Part shown: one piece after another, positions 17,593 through 25,167 of the stretch
Layout of the letters: every line of letters starts with the position of its first letter
Position numbering within the stretch: position 1 is the first letter of the stretch
Origin: Ureibacillus terrenus
GTDB lineage: Bacteria > Bacillota > Bacilli > Bacillales_A > Planococcaceae
Length of the DNA stretch: 34,895 nucleotides
Reading direction: 5' to 3'
Assembly (NCBI RefSeq): GCF_006569205.1
Contig: NZ_VIGD01000023.1
Location: 1-34,895 of the forward strand
Program-made: the position numbers and the translations under genes
Notes under the pieces: model-generated
The model's database searches: none
Told to the model about the DNA's origin: nothing
Seen by the model: only the letters and a program-made list of their open reading frames with translations

Positions 17593-17608
17593 TGTTCGGG
17601 CAGCTTTT
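17566..17608 (+). terminator. Terminator of the hydrogenase/nickel operon
   Basis: The arms AAAAGCTGTCCGAATAT (17566-17582) and ATGTTCGGGCAGCTTTT (17592-17608) pair over 17 positions with G-U or mismatch at two. The left arm is inside the last codons of the second ATPase gene. A-rich and T-rich flanks make it usable in both directions, so it could also end the minus-strand gene beyond it. Confidence 0.8.
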
Positions 17609-17625
17609 GCTTTGGACGAAAAGAT

Positions 17626-18681
17626 TTAGAAGGAGAGCACTTTTTCCAAATGTTTGATCGTCGGTGTCAAATTCGCATAGAAATAAGCTTCACGCAGTCT
17701 GCGGGATGGATCGCAATATTGCAAATATCCGGCACTTCCGTTATGAAGCATGCTCGTCTGTGTTGCCTCCAACGTTAAATAAGCCGTTTCTAGGCGGATT
17801 TTAGCAATTTCTTTCCAATTTACAGACTCTACCGAAAAGAGTTCGCCGATTTTTTCTTCGATTTGTTGAATGGCTTCATCAATGTCATCGGCTTGCTTTT
17901 GAAGGAATTGATTGCAGCCGTTTTGTCTTGATTTCACTTTATGAATGGACTCGAGGGAAGCTTTTGTTACGCCGATACCCAATGGAATTTGATAGAGAAT
18001 AAAAGTAGGACGGATTTCTTCAACAAACTCGTCGGCATCTTCAGCTAACACCAAATTATGTGGAATAAACACCTGATCAAATTGGCAGGAGTAAGTGGCA
18101 CTGCCGTTTACCCCTAAGAAGCCCGCCTTTTCTTTCCGTTTTAGTCCCTTTATATTGCATGGAACAAGAAACATTACCCGTCTATTTTCATTCACGCTGG
18201 CAATGGTTCCGAACCAATGGGAATCCGCCAAATTGGAGACAGCGGGAAGCACTCCGGAAAGAATGTAGCCCCCATCTGTTTCTTCCGCGCGCAAATGCAA
18301 TTTTTCAAGGCCGGCATAATATTTCATTGGATTTGATAGGCCGGTTGCAGCCAAAGTTTGTCCATTTTCCATTAAAGGCAGTAATTTATTTTTTAATTCA
18401 TAATTTTTTGTTTTACGTACATAAGTCAGCCCCGCTAAATGGCACCAGAGGCAAAAGGCTGTTGTCATGCATACTTTCGCAGTCTCTTCCACCAGCTGCA
18501 TTTCTTTTAAAAGATACTCTGCTTCGGATCGGCCTTCTGAATTAAAAAAACCTTCCTTCCCCAGTTGCAGCAAATAATCGCGGGCATAATAAGCTTCCGA
18601 ATCAATCTTCTTAACAAAAGGCTTCAATTTTTCCGAAATGATGTTTTCCAGCAACGGTTTCTCCACTAAACTGCTTTTCAC
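17626..18681 (-). CDS. Acyl-CoA dehydrogenase-like flavoprotein
   Basis: About 351 residues of the acyl-CoA dehydrogenase fold: N-terminal helical domain (1-115), a beta middle domain with ATGLSNPMKYY and the late strand ATYSCQFDQVFIPHN, and a C-terminal helical bundle ending near GSAGYLQYCDPSRRLREAYF. The middle-domain pattern and C-terminal helix suggest FAD binding. The typical catalytic Glu region and long GGxGY segments of fatty-acid enzymes are not clear. Members of this fold also include flavin monooxygenase-like sulfur-acquisition enzymes (SfnB, DszC types), which would fit the nearby sulfonate-type importer; this is inference. The start GTG at 18681 follows GAGGTGA. Its promoter carries the 34-bp element at 18773-18806. 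Confidence 0.8.
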   Translation of the reverse strand: MKSSLVEKPLLENIISEKLKPFVKKIDSEAYYARDYLLQLGKEGFFNSEGRSEAEYLLKEMQLVEETAKVCMTTAFCLWCHLAGLTYVRKTKNYELKNKLLPLMENGQTLAATGLSNPMKYYAGLEKLHLRAEETDGGYILSGVLPAVSNLADSHWFGTIASVNENRRVMFLVPCNIKGLKRKEKAGFLGVNGSATYSCQFDQVFIPHNLVLAEDADEFVEEIRPTFILYQIPLGIGVTKASLESIHKVKSRQNGCNQFLQKQADDIDEAIQQIEEKIGELFSVESVNWKEIAKIRLETAYLTLEATQTSMLHNGSAGYLQYCDPSRRLREAYFYANLTPTIKHLEKVLSF

Positions 18682-18772
18682 CGGATTCACCTCAACAACA
18701 CTTTAGATTTATTTATTTTGAAAAATAAATTATAATAAAACTAATAAATCTGACTAGTTTAGTATGTTTAAG

Positions 18773-18806
18773 GTTATTTTATTATACTTTGTATAAAAAG
18801 ACAACT
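18773..18806 (-). promoter_or_regulatory. Promoter with shared 34-bp element, copy 1 (flavoprotein gene)
   Basis: Read on the minus strand it has TTGTCT (18799-18804), a 17-bp spacer and TAAAAT (18776-18781). The spacer and -10 contain ACAAAGTATAATAAAATAAC, also found at the other two copies. This copy also forms the inverted repeat TTATAC-TTT-GTATAA. Probable binding site of the HxlR-type regulator encoded nearby. Confidence 0.7.
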
Positions 18807-18810
18807 ACAA

Positions 18811-18850
18811 ATTAAAAAAGATAGCTAAACCAATAATCGGTTTAGCTATC
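18811..18850 (-). terminator. Terminator of the DUF4242 gene
   Basis: A perfect 12-bp stem: GATAGCTAAACC at 18820-18831 and GGTTTAGCTATC at 18839-18850, loop of 7. On the minus strand it is followed by CTTTTTTAAT, a classical rho-independent end. Confidence 0.85.
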
Positions 18851-18864
18851 CGAGAAGAAGGAGT

Positions 18865-19398
18865 TTATTCGTTAGGCAAAATTTCCGTAATAGAATCGAT
18901 TGGTGTTTGTACAGCTTGACGGGCACGTTTTACAGCTTCTTCATCCGGTGCATCATAGAAGCATAAGCATTTTGTCATATCTTCGCATACGTAAGTTCTT
19001 GAGAATTTTACTTCGGGCACTTCTTGATAATGGACAGAATTTTTCTTTTTTCTTTCAAGGTACTGCTCCATAGTAATATTTTCTGGAATGTTCCATTCTA
19101 CAAGATAATTGACAACTTCATTGCTTTTCTTAACTTCTTCCAAATCTTTGCCGACTAGACGGACTTGTTTGATCAGCTGTACCGGAATGGAAAATTCTCT
19201 TAATACTTCTGTAATGTCATTGCGTTGATTGCTCTCAAAGATAAAGAACGCGCGGGAAAAATCTTTTGATACTTGAATTTCAATCAATGATGCGCTCTTT
19301 TCTGCCAACTTATCTTGTAAAGAATTTGTAGTTTCATGTAATTGTTCCTTTGAAGTTACGATGCCATTTAAAGAAGATTCAACTAAATATAAACTCAT
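18865..19398 (-). CDS. Tandem DUF4242-type protein
   Basis: A 177-residue soluble protein. The second half (about 96-175) matches DUF4242: YLVEWNIPENITMEQYL, then FSRTYVCEDMTKCLCFYDAPDEEAVKRA and a closing ITEIL. The first half (1-82: LYLVESSLNGIVTSKEQL to VQLIKQVRLVGKDL) repeats the same plan in diverged form, so it is likely an internal duplication with a ferredoxin-like fold. Cysteines 138, 144 and 146 lie in the better-conserved half. A DUF4242 protein of Streptomyces (SCO4226) is known to bind nickel, notable beside a nickel enzyme operon, but function here is unproven. ATG at 19398 has GAGGGG upstream. Its promoter carries copy 2 of the shared element. Confidence 0.8.
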   Translation of the reverse strand: MSLYLVESSLNGIVTSKEQLHETTNSLQDKLAEKSASLIEIQVSKDFSRAFFIFESNQRNDITEVLREFSIPVQLIKQVRLVGKDLEEVKKSNEVVNYLVEWNIPENITMEQYLERKKKNSVHYQEVPEVKFSRTYVCEDMTKCLCFYDAPDEEAVKRARQAVQTPIDSITEILPNE

Positions 19399-19442
19399 TT
19401 TATTTACCCCTCACTTAAATTATATTTTTCCGACCTGTTAAG

Positions 19443-19476
19443 GTTATATTATTATACTTAGTTAAAAAAATCAACT
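19443..19476 (-). promoter_or_regulatory. Promoter with shared 34-bp element, copy 2 (DUF4242 gene)
   Basis: On the minus strand: TTGATT, 17-bp spacer, TAATAT, with ACTAAGTATAATAATATAAC across spacer and -10. It matches copies 1 and 3 in length, orientation and spacing. It lies in the divergent region shared with the HxlR-type regulator gene, so the same site could also affect that gene. Confidence 0.7.
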
Positions 19477-19479
19477 TTG

Positions 19480-19508
19480 TATATAAAATTATTTTTGTGT
19501 TAAGATGA
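19480..19508 (+). promoter_or_regulatory. Possible promoter of the HxlR-family regulator gene
   Basis: TTGTAT near 19478-19483 and TAAGAT at 19501-19506 are about 17-18 bp apart and just precede the CGGAGGT ribosome binding site of the regulator gene. The match is moderate. Confidence 0.35.
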
Positions 19509-19530
19509 AAATACGGAGGTATTAAGTAAG

Positions 19531-19980
19531 ATGGAAACAAAAACTCGATATGATATTCCTTGCAATATCGCGCAATCATTAAACATCATCGGGGATCGCT
19601 GGACCTTGCTCATTATCCACGAAATATTGGTGGGTCACACACTGTTTAATGAAATAAAAAAATCTTTAAAAGGCATTTCCTCCAATCTGTTATCCGAGAG
19701 ATTGAAATATTTGGAACAGCATGGATTAGTGGAAACGGAACTATATTCGGAGCATCCTCCCCGCTATTGCTACAAGTTGACGGAAAGCGGAAAAGAGTTG
19801 GAAGATGTATTTAATGCTTTGATAATTTGGGGGAGCAAGCATTTAAAAAAATGTTATAAGAAAATTATTGATGCAGAAACGGGCGATGAGGTGGAGATTG
19901 GCTATTACTCCAAGAAGACCGGGGAACGGGTAAAGAGAATTGCTGTCGTTCCAATTGGTGAAGAGATTGAAAGTAAATAA
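19531..19980 (+). CDS. HxlR-family transcriptional regulator
   Basis: A 149-residue winged helix-turn-helix protein. The family pattern is clear: PCNIAQSLNIIGDRWTLLII at residues 10-29, then FNEIKKSLKGISSNLLSERLKYLEQHGLVE and the wing PRYCYKLTESGKEL. Cys11 occupies the conserved N-terminal cysteine used for redox or electrophile sensing in YodB and HypR. The start ATG has CGGAGGT upstream. It is transcribed divergently from the DUF4242 gene. Its likely targets are the three promoters with the shared 34-bp element, which surround it. Confidence 0.93.
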   Translation: METKTRYDIPCNIAQSLNIIGDRWTLLIIHEILVGHTLFNEIKKSLKGISSNLLSERLKYLEQHGLVETELYSEHPPRYCYKLTESGKELEDVFNALIIWGSKHLKKCYKKIIDAETGDEVEIGYYSKKTGERVKRIAVVPIGEEIESK

Positions 19981-19990
19981 TATGGAAAGA

Positions 19991-20068
19991 AGCTGACCAA
20001 TTGATAGGCATAGGCGGACACTTGTACCAAGTGCAGGAGTTTCCTATCAATCTGTCAGCTTTTTTAAT
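19991..20068 (+). terminator. Terminator after the regulator gene
   Basis: Long arms AGCTGACCAATTGATAGG (19991-20008) and CCTATCAATCTGTCAGCT (20043-20060) pair at 16 of 18 positions. The 34-base loop holds a second small hairpin, CACTTG-TAC-CAAGTG at 20020-20034. TTTTTTAATTTTT follows. Confidence 0.85.
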
Positions 20069-20093
20069 TTTTCCTTTTAAAATTTTTCTAGAT

Positions 20094-20127
20094 AGTTGAA
20101 AAATAAAACAAAGTATAATAAAATAAC
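20094..20127 (+). promoter_or_regulatory. Promoter with shared 34-bp element, copy 3 (ABC importer)
   Basis: TTGAAA at 20096-20101, 17-bp spacer, TAAAAT at 20119-20124. ACAAAGTATAATAAAATAAC (20108-20127) is identical over 20 bases to copy 1. It lies about 70 bp upstream of the importer ATPase gene. Confidence 0.7.
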
Positions 20128-20193
20128 TTCAAATTATTAAAATATAAGTAATCTGATATGTATTTATGAGTTTGGTGATGGGAGGTGGATGGG

Positions 20194-20985
20194 ATGGTCC
20201 TGGAACAACCGGCTATGATTCAAGTGCGCCAAGTAAGCAAAAATTACAAAAAGAATAATCAAGATATCCAAGTATTAAAAGACATCACTTTTACAGTTCA
20301 AAAGGGAGAAATCATCTCGATTCTAGGGGAAAGCGGATGCGGAAAAAGTACTTTGTTAAATATTATTGGCGGCTTTGAAAAGGCTACCGGCGGAGATGTA
20401 TTGTTGGATGGTTCGAAAGTAAATGAGCCGAATCGCAAATGCATCATGCTGTTTCAAAATTATGGATTGCTTCCTTGGCGTACGGTTTTGAAGAATGTGG
20501 AGCTTGGCCTTGAAAAAAACATTAAGAATCGGAAAGAAAGAAAAGAAAGGGCATTGAATTATATTCAATTAGTCGGTTTAAGCGGAAAAGAAAATATGTT
20601 TCCCCATGAACTTTCAGGCGGGATGCAGCAAAGGGTAGGAATTGCCAGGGCGTTGGCGATACAGCCTGAACTCATTTTATTGGACGAACCTTTTGCCGCT
20701 TTGGATACGTTTAATCGATATTATTTGCAAAATGAGTTGCTTCGCATCCAGGAGCAGGAGAAAACAACAATGATTCTGGTTACTCATGATATCGATGAAG
20801 CGATCTATCTTTCTGACAGAATTTTTATCATGCATCAAAATCCTGGCAGAATCCATCGGGAAATCAAAATCCATTTGACGAAACCCCGGGATCGAAGCGA
20901 CGGAGATTTCCAGCATTATCGGAACATTATTTTTAAAGAGTTTCATTTTAATAGACCTGGAAATTTATTGGAATTCAATATCTAG
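20194..20985 (+). CDS. Nitrate/sulfonate/taurine-type ABC importer ATPase
   Basis: A 263-residue ATPase of the SsuB/TauB/NrtD class. Walker A is GESGCGKSTLLN, the Q-loop region LFQNYGLLPWRTV is typical of the family, the signature is LSGGMQQRVGIARAL, Walker B LILLDEPFAALD, H-loop VTHDIDEA. The start ATG 20194 follows GGAGGTG at 20181-20187; a GTG at 20185 overlaps that site. It is the first gene of a three-gene operon driven from the shared-element promoter. Confidence 0.9.
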   Translation: MVLEQPAMIQVRQVSKNYKKNNQDIQVLKDITFTVQKGEIISILGESGCGKSTLLNIIGGFEKATGGDVLLDGSKVNEPNRKCIMLFQNYGLLPWRTVLKNVELGLEKNIKNRKERKERALNYIQLVGLSGKENMFPHELSGGMQQRVGIARALAIQPELILLDEPFAALDTFNRYYLQNELLRIQEQEKTTMILVTHDIDEAIYLSDRIFIMHQNPGRIHREIKIHLTKPRDRSDGDFQHYRNIIFKEFHFNRPGNLLEFNI

Positions 20986-21017
20986 CAATAAAGAAAATAA
21001 TAGGTTGGGTGGTATGG

Positions 21018-21980
21018 ATGAAAAAAGTGAAAAGAGGGTTTCTGTTTATTCTTGCCATTCTTTTTCTTCTAAGTTTAGCGGCATGCAATGGCAGCGAAGA
21101 AGAAAAGAGCGGAGGAAATGAAAAGCGGACAATCAAAATCGGCTATTTGCCAATTACTCATGCAGTGCCATTGTTCGTTGAAAAAGAACTCGGGAAATAT
21201 GAAAATTTTGATTTGGAATTGATCAAGTTCGGTTCATGGACTGAGCTTTCAGATGCATTGAATACGGGCCGCATTGACGGGGCTTCCATGTTAATTACTC
21301 TTGCAATGAAAGCGAAAGAACAAGGAATCGATGTAAATGCCGTTGCATTAGGACACCGCGATGGCAACGTAGTCGTGGTTTCTAAAGATATTAGCAATGT
21401 TGCGGATTTAAAAGGAAAAAGCTTTGCAATTCCGCATAAATTCTCGACTCAAAATGTATTGCTTTACCAATTGCTAAAACAAAACGGCTTGAAATATGAA
21501 GATGTGAATGTCGTTGAATTGCCTCCAGCCGAAATGCCGGCAGCCCTTTCGGAAGGAAGAATTTCCGGTTATGTGGTAGCGGAGCCTTTTGGTGCGGTAT
21601 CTGTGTCTCTTGAAAAAGGAAAGGTGCTATATCAGGATAAGGATATTTGGGAAAATTCCATTGACTGTTCTTTAGTGTTGCGCAGTGAATTCATTGAAAA
21701 AGAAAAAGAACTTGCCCAAGAATTTGTGAATTACTACATTGAGGCGGGGCATTTCGCTGAACAAAAAGATGCACAAGTGAAGGACATGTTATTGAATTAC
21801 ATGAAAGTGGATCAAAATGTTCTTGATTTGTCTTTAGAATGGATTTCATATGATGATTTAAAAATTAATCGGGAAGATTATGAAGAGTTGGCATCCAATC
21901 TGGTTGAGATGGGACTGTTCGAAAGTCCTCCTGCATATGAAGATTTTGTAGATCATTCCTTGATAGAAAAAGCGAAGTGA
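21018..21980 (+). CDS. SsuA/TauA/NMT1-type substrate-binding lipoprotein
   Basis: A 320-residue solute-binding lipoprotein. The signal is MKKVKRG followed by a hydrophobic stretch, ending in lipobox LAAC. The mature domain starts TIKIGYLPITHAVPLF and shows the type II binding-protein plan of the nitrate/sulfonate/taurine family (LNTGRIDGASML, LKGKSFAIPHKFSTQN, AEPFGAVS). The exact substrate cannot be read from sequence; sulfonate, taurine or another small sulfur compound would suit the neighbouring flavoprotein. The start ATG 21018 follows GGTTGGGTGG. It overlaps the permease gene by 4 bp. Confidence 0.88.
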   Translation: MKKVKRGFLFILAILFLLSLAACNGSEEEKSGGNEKRTIKIGYLPITHAVPLFVEKELGKYENFDLELIKFGSWTELSDALNTGRIDGASMLITLAMKAKEQGIDVNAVALGHRDGNVVVVSKDISNVADLKGKSFAIPHKFSTQNVLLYQLLKQNGLKYEDVNVVELPPAEMPAALSEGRISGYVVAEPFGAVSVSLEKGKVLYQDKDIWENSIDCSLVLRSEFIEKEKELAQEFVNYYIEAGHFAEQKDAQVKDMLLNYMKVDQNVLDLSLEWISYDDLKINREDYEELASNLVEMGLFESPPAYEDFVDHSLIEKAK

Positions 21981-22750
21981 TAATGATGAAGAATTCAAAG
22001 TTCCTAATAAATGCGGGCATAGGATTTACTATTTTAATAGTCATTTGGCAATTCATTGCTGAAGTCGGTGGTTATGAATCCGCCCTGTTTCCGCCTCCAT
22101 CAAAGGTATGGGAAGGAATTCTAACCTTAATCAGTGATGGTACATTATTGACTCATTTACAAGTGAGTTTGTCGCGTTTCATTACCGGTTACCTTTCAGC
22201 GGTGATTGTCGCCATTGCGCTTGGATTGATCCTGGGGAGAATCCCGTTATTGTGGGGCGTCATCGATCCCATTGTGCAAGTATTGCGCCCTGTTTCCCCT
22301 ATCGCCTGGTCTCCCTTTATTGTCCTTTGGTTCGGAATCGGGGATATCCCGGCAATCGTGATTATCTTTATTGCCGCCTTTTTCCCTGTGCTATTATCCA
22401 CCGTCTCGGCTGTCCGGAAAGTGGAAAATACGTATATTAAAGTTGCCCAAAACTTTGGCATCAAGAAGTTGGAACTTTTGCGGAAAATCATTTTACCGGC
22501 TGTGTTTCCGTATATAGCAAACGGTCTTCACATTGCCGTGGGGACGGCATGGATCTTTTTAGTGTCCGGGGAAATGGTCGGTTCTCAATCAGGTTTGGGA
22601 TATTTGATTGTAGATGCAAGAAATTCCATGAGATTGGATTTGGTAATGGCCGGAATTATATTTATCGGAATCGCCGGGTTGATTTTGGATAAATTGGTCG
22701 GCTTATTTGAAAGCTGGATCAACCGCATTTGGGGAAGACAAAGCGCTTGA
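21977..22750 (+). CDS. SsuC/TauC-type ABC importer permease
   Basis: A permease of about 255 residues with five to six membrane segments, the first at residues 10-28 (AGIGFTILIVIWQFIAEVGG). The EAA-like loop is YIKVAQNFGIKKLELLRKIILPAVFPY-type (residues about 152-178). The family pattern LRPVSPIAWSPFIVLWFGIG is present. GTG 21977, ATG 21983 and ATG 21986 are all possible starts. The operon ends at the hairpin that follows. Confidence 0.9.
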   Translation: MIMMKNSKFLINAGIGFTILIVIWQFIAEVGGYESALFPPPSKVWEGILTLISDGTLLTHLQVSLSRFITGYLSAVIVAIALGLILGRIPLLWGVIDPIVQVLRPVSPIAWSPFIVLWFGIGDIPAIVIIFIAAFFPVLLSTVSAVRKVENTYIKVAQNFGIKKLELLRKIILPAVFPYIANGLHIAVGTAWIFLVSGEMVGSQSGLGYLIVDARNSMRLDLVMAGIIFIGIAGLILDKLVGLFESWINRIWGRQSA

Positions 22751-22806
22751 TGGTGCTGAAATCGGACTCCTGTTGATTCATTGGAAATGAATTATGGAAA
22801 GTATAG

Positions 22807-22853
22807 AAAAAAGCCGAATTTCCTGAATGATTGCAAGGAAATTTGGCTTTTTT
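22807..22853. terminator. Terminator of the sulfonate-type importer operon
   Basis: The arms AAAAAAGCCGAATTTCCT (22807-22824) and AGGAAATTTGGCTTTTTT (22836-22853) pair over 18 bp with one G-T, loop of 11. A-rich and T-rich flanks make it usable in both directions. Confidence 0.88.
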
Positions 22854-22957
22854 GTTTTGGATATTAAAAATCATGGGCGATTCTGAAGGGGTTTCCGGAA
22901 ATTTGACGAAAAATTAATGAAGATATTTTTCACTTCGCCATTAAAAGGGGGATAGAA

Positions 22958-23794
22958 ATGAAACTGATTTCCATTTGTCCGAGCAACACCGAGCTGGCTG
23001 GCTATTTAGGATTGACTTCTTCATTGGTAGGGGTGGATGATTATTCCGATTGGCCGGAAGAAATTGAACAATTGCCGAGATTGGGCGGAGATTTGAATAT
23101 TGATATGGATCAGGTGGAGAAGCTTGAACCGGATTTGGTATTGGCTTCCCTTTCCGTGCCAGGGATGGAAAGGAACATTGAAGAATTGGAAAAACGGAAT
23201 ATTCCTTATGTCATTGTGCCGAATCCAAAGACGCTTGCCGAAGTCGGGGAATGCTTATTATTTGTCGGAGAAGTGACGAATACACTGGATGAAGCGAAGA
23301 GAATCTATCGTGTATTTGAAGAACATCTCGAGAAATACCGGAATTTATCCAAACAAGTGGAGCATCCCAAAAATGTTTATTTTGAATGGTGGGCAAAGCC
23401 GATTTTCACTCCAGGAGCATCCAATTGGCTGACGGAACTGGCTGAACTAGCCGGAGGAAGAAATATCTTTGAGGATTTCCGGGAGGCAAATGTACAGACG
23501 GATTGGGAGGAAGTGAAAAGAAGGAACCCGGATGTCTTTTGTGTTGCCTGGGTGGGGGTGCAAACCGGAAAAATCAACCCGAAAGTCATCTTCAAACGCC
23601 CGGGTATCCAGGAAATAAAAGCGATACAAAATAATGAGTTCCATATCTTAGAGGAGGCGCTATTCTGCCGCCCTTCCCTCAAACTATTGCAGGGATTAAC
23701 CAAGCTGGCGGCCATTTTACACCCGCAAATCTATCCTCCCTATGATGGAAAGGACCCGTTATTGGTGATGAAAGAAGAAAGAAAATCTTCATAA
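22958..23794 (+). CDS. BtuF-like cobalamin/Fe-siderophore-type binding protein without signal peptide
   Basis: A 278-residue protein of the BtuF/FhuD periplasmic-binding family (PF01497 type). It shows ICPSNTELAGYLGL near the start, LGGDLNIDMDQVEKLEPDLVLAS, and the late YFEWWAKPIFTPGASNWLTELAELAGG, a region typical of cobalamin binders. The chain begins right at the first strand (MKLISICPS) with no signal or lipobox. The GGGGG ribosome binding site just before ATG 22958 supports this start, so the protein appears cytosolic. No permease or ATPase follows. It could be a cytosolic corrinoid binder or may use another export route; function is uncertain. Confidence 0.8.
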   Translation: MKLISICPSNTELAGYLGLTSSLVGVDDYSDWPEEIEQLPRLGGDLNIDMDQVEKLEPDLVLASLSVPGMERNIEELEKRNIPYVIVPNPKTLAEVGECLLFVGEVTNTLDEAKRIYRVFEEHLEKYRNLSKQVEHPKNVYFEWWAKPIFTPGASNWLTELAELAGGRNIFEDFREANVQTDWEEVKRRNPDVFCVAWVGVQTGKINPKVIFKRPGIQEIKAIQNNEFHILEEALFCRPSLKLLQGLTKLAAILHPQIYPPYDGKDPLLVMKEERKSS

Positions 23795-24036
23795 TATAAT
23801 CTGCAAAGGTACTTCGTTTGAAAGCGGATGGATGCAATTCGCTCTTTTTTGATAGATGAATGGATAGGGTAATAGCTGAAAAATCTCTTTTGTACGGAAA
23901 AGGCTCCAAAGATTCGTCACATGTGCAGTTGCCCTCCCCGCATACGTTGGACCGGAAGAATTTCGATTACTTTAGTTTTAAAATCGGTTTTTCAGGGTAT
24001 GACGCAAATAAACCACTAAGAGGGGAGGCAAAGGAG

Positions 24037-25095
24037 ATGGAGCTGATAAAAGCCTTGGCCGTTTTCTTTGGAATCATCTTATTAACCGCTTGTTCGTCCG
24101 AACCTCCCGTTCCCCAAACAGCCAAAACCTCTAAAGATGATCTTGAAATTATCGCAACAGGCCTTGAAATTCCATGGTCCATTGAAAAAGCGGGGGAAGC
24201 TTTTTATCTTTCGGAACGAGTGGGAAATATAGTGAAAATTGAGGATGGGCAAGCGGCAAGACAGTCCGTTCAATTGGAGAAGCCTCTTGCAAAAGCTGCG
24301 GAAGCCGGATTCCTGGGATTTGTTCTGGCTCCGGATTTTGATAGGTCCCATGAGGCATTTGCGTACTACACTTACACAGATGAAAACGGACAATATAATC
24401 GCATTGTCCGTTTAAGATTGGAAAGTGATATATGGGTTGAGAAAGGGGTATTGCTCGACCGGATACCGAGCGGCCCGGTCCATCATGGCGGAAGGTTGAA
24501 AATTGGCCCGGATGGCAAACTTTATGCCACTGCGGGAGATGCATTGAGGCCGTCTGTAGCCCAGAATGTATATACATTGGGCGGAAAGATTTTAAGGCTC
24601 AATTTGGATGGTTCCGTTCCTGCAGATAACCCATTCCCCAACTCTTATGTATATAGTTATGGCCACCGGAATCCTCAAGGTTTGTCCTGGTCTCCGGAAG
24701 GAACGATGTATGCAAGCGAACATGGCAACAGCGCCAATGATGAAATTAACCGGATTGAACCGGGAAAAAATTATGGTTGGCCGGACATCGAAGGAAATGA
24801 TAAGAGGAAAGGATTGGTGTCGCCGCTGTTTACATCCGGTTCAGGACGGACATGGGCGCCATCCGGAATGGCCTATAAGGAAGGGAAGTTGTATGTTGCA
24901 GCATTAAGAGGGGAAGCCGTGTTGGAATTTGATTTAAAAGAAGGAACAGTAAAAGAAGTCATTGCCGGTTTTGGGAGAATCCGCGATGTGTATATTGAAG
25001 GGGATTTCCTCTATTTCATTACCAATAATACCGATGGACGGGGAAGTCCAAGGGAGAATGATGATAAAATATACCGTCTTTCCTTATCAGAATAA
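24037..25095 (+). CDS. PQQ-type sugar dehydrogenase-like beta-propeller lipoprotein
   Basis: About 352 residues. Lipoprotein signal MELIKALAVFFGIILLTAC with the lipid-bearing Cys19. The mature part is the six-bladed propeller of the glucose/sorbosone dehydrogenase family (YliI/Gdh type): GLEIPWSIEKAGEAFYLSERVG, EAGFLGFVLAPDF, HHGGRLKIGPDGKLYATAGDA, YGHRNPQGLSWSP, EHGNSANDEINRI. PQQ or another cofactor and the substrate are not determinable; Bacillus relatives usually make no PQQ. The start ATG 24037 follows AGGGGAGG and AAGGAG; an in-frame ATG at 23860 would bury the signal. The preceding 240 bp otherwise hold nothing recognisable. Confidence 0.85.
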   Translation: MELIKALAVFFGIILLTACSSEPPVPQTAKTSKDDLEIIATGLEIPWSIEKAGEAFYLSERVGNIVKIEDGQAARQSVQLEKPLAKAAEAGFLGFVLAPDFDRSHEAFAYYTYTDENGQYNRIVRLRLESDIWVEKGVLLDRIPSGPVHHGGRLKIGPDGKLYATAGDALRPSVAQNVYTLGGKILRLNLDGSVPADNPFPNSYVYSYGHRNPQGLSWSPEGTMYASEHGNSANDEINRIEPGKNYGWPDIEGNDKRKGLVSPLFTSGSGRTWAPSGMAYKEGKLYVAALRGEAVLEFDLKEGTVKEVIAGFGRIRDVYIEGDFLYFITNNTDGRGSPRENDDKIYRLSLSE

Positions 25096-25105
25096 AAATG
25101 AACAT

Positions 25106-25150
25106 AAAAAGGCTGTTTAGAAAGCGGCAAGCTTCTTAAACAGCCTTTTT
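25106..25150. terminator. Bidirectional terminator between the propeller gene and cobT
   Basis: AAAAAGGCTGTTTA (25106-25119) and TAAACAGCCTTTTT (25137-25150) form a perfect 14-bp stem, with inner AAGC/GCTT pairing. It serves convergent genes on both strands. Confidence 0.88.
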
Positions 25151-25167
25151 CTATATAGAAAAGAATC

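Noticed and set aside
18691..18772. AT-rich inverted repeats in the leader of the flavoprotein gene
   Set aside because: Self-complementary A/T runs are expected by chance in such AT-rich DNA, and no known riboswitch core is visible.
23860..24036. Longer form of the propeller protein from ATG 23860
   Set aside because: It would place the lipoprotein signal about 60 residues in; the ATG at 24037 has strong ribosome binding sites.
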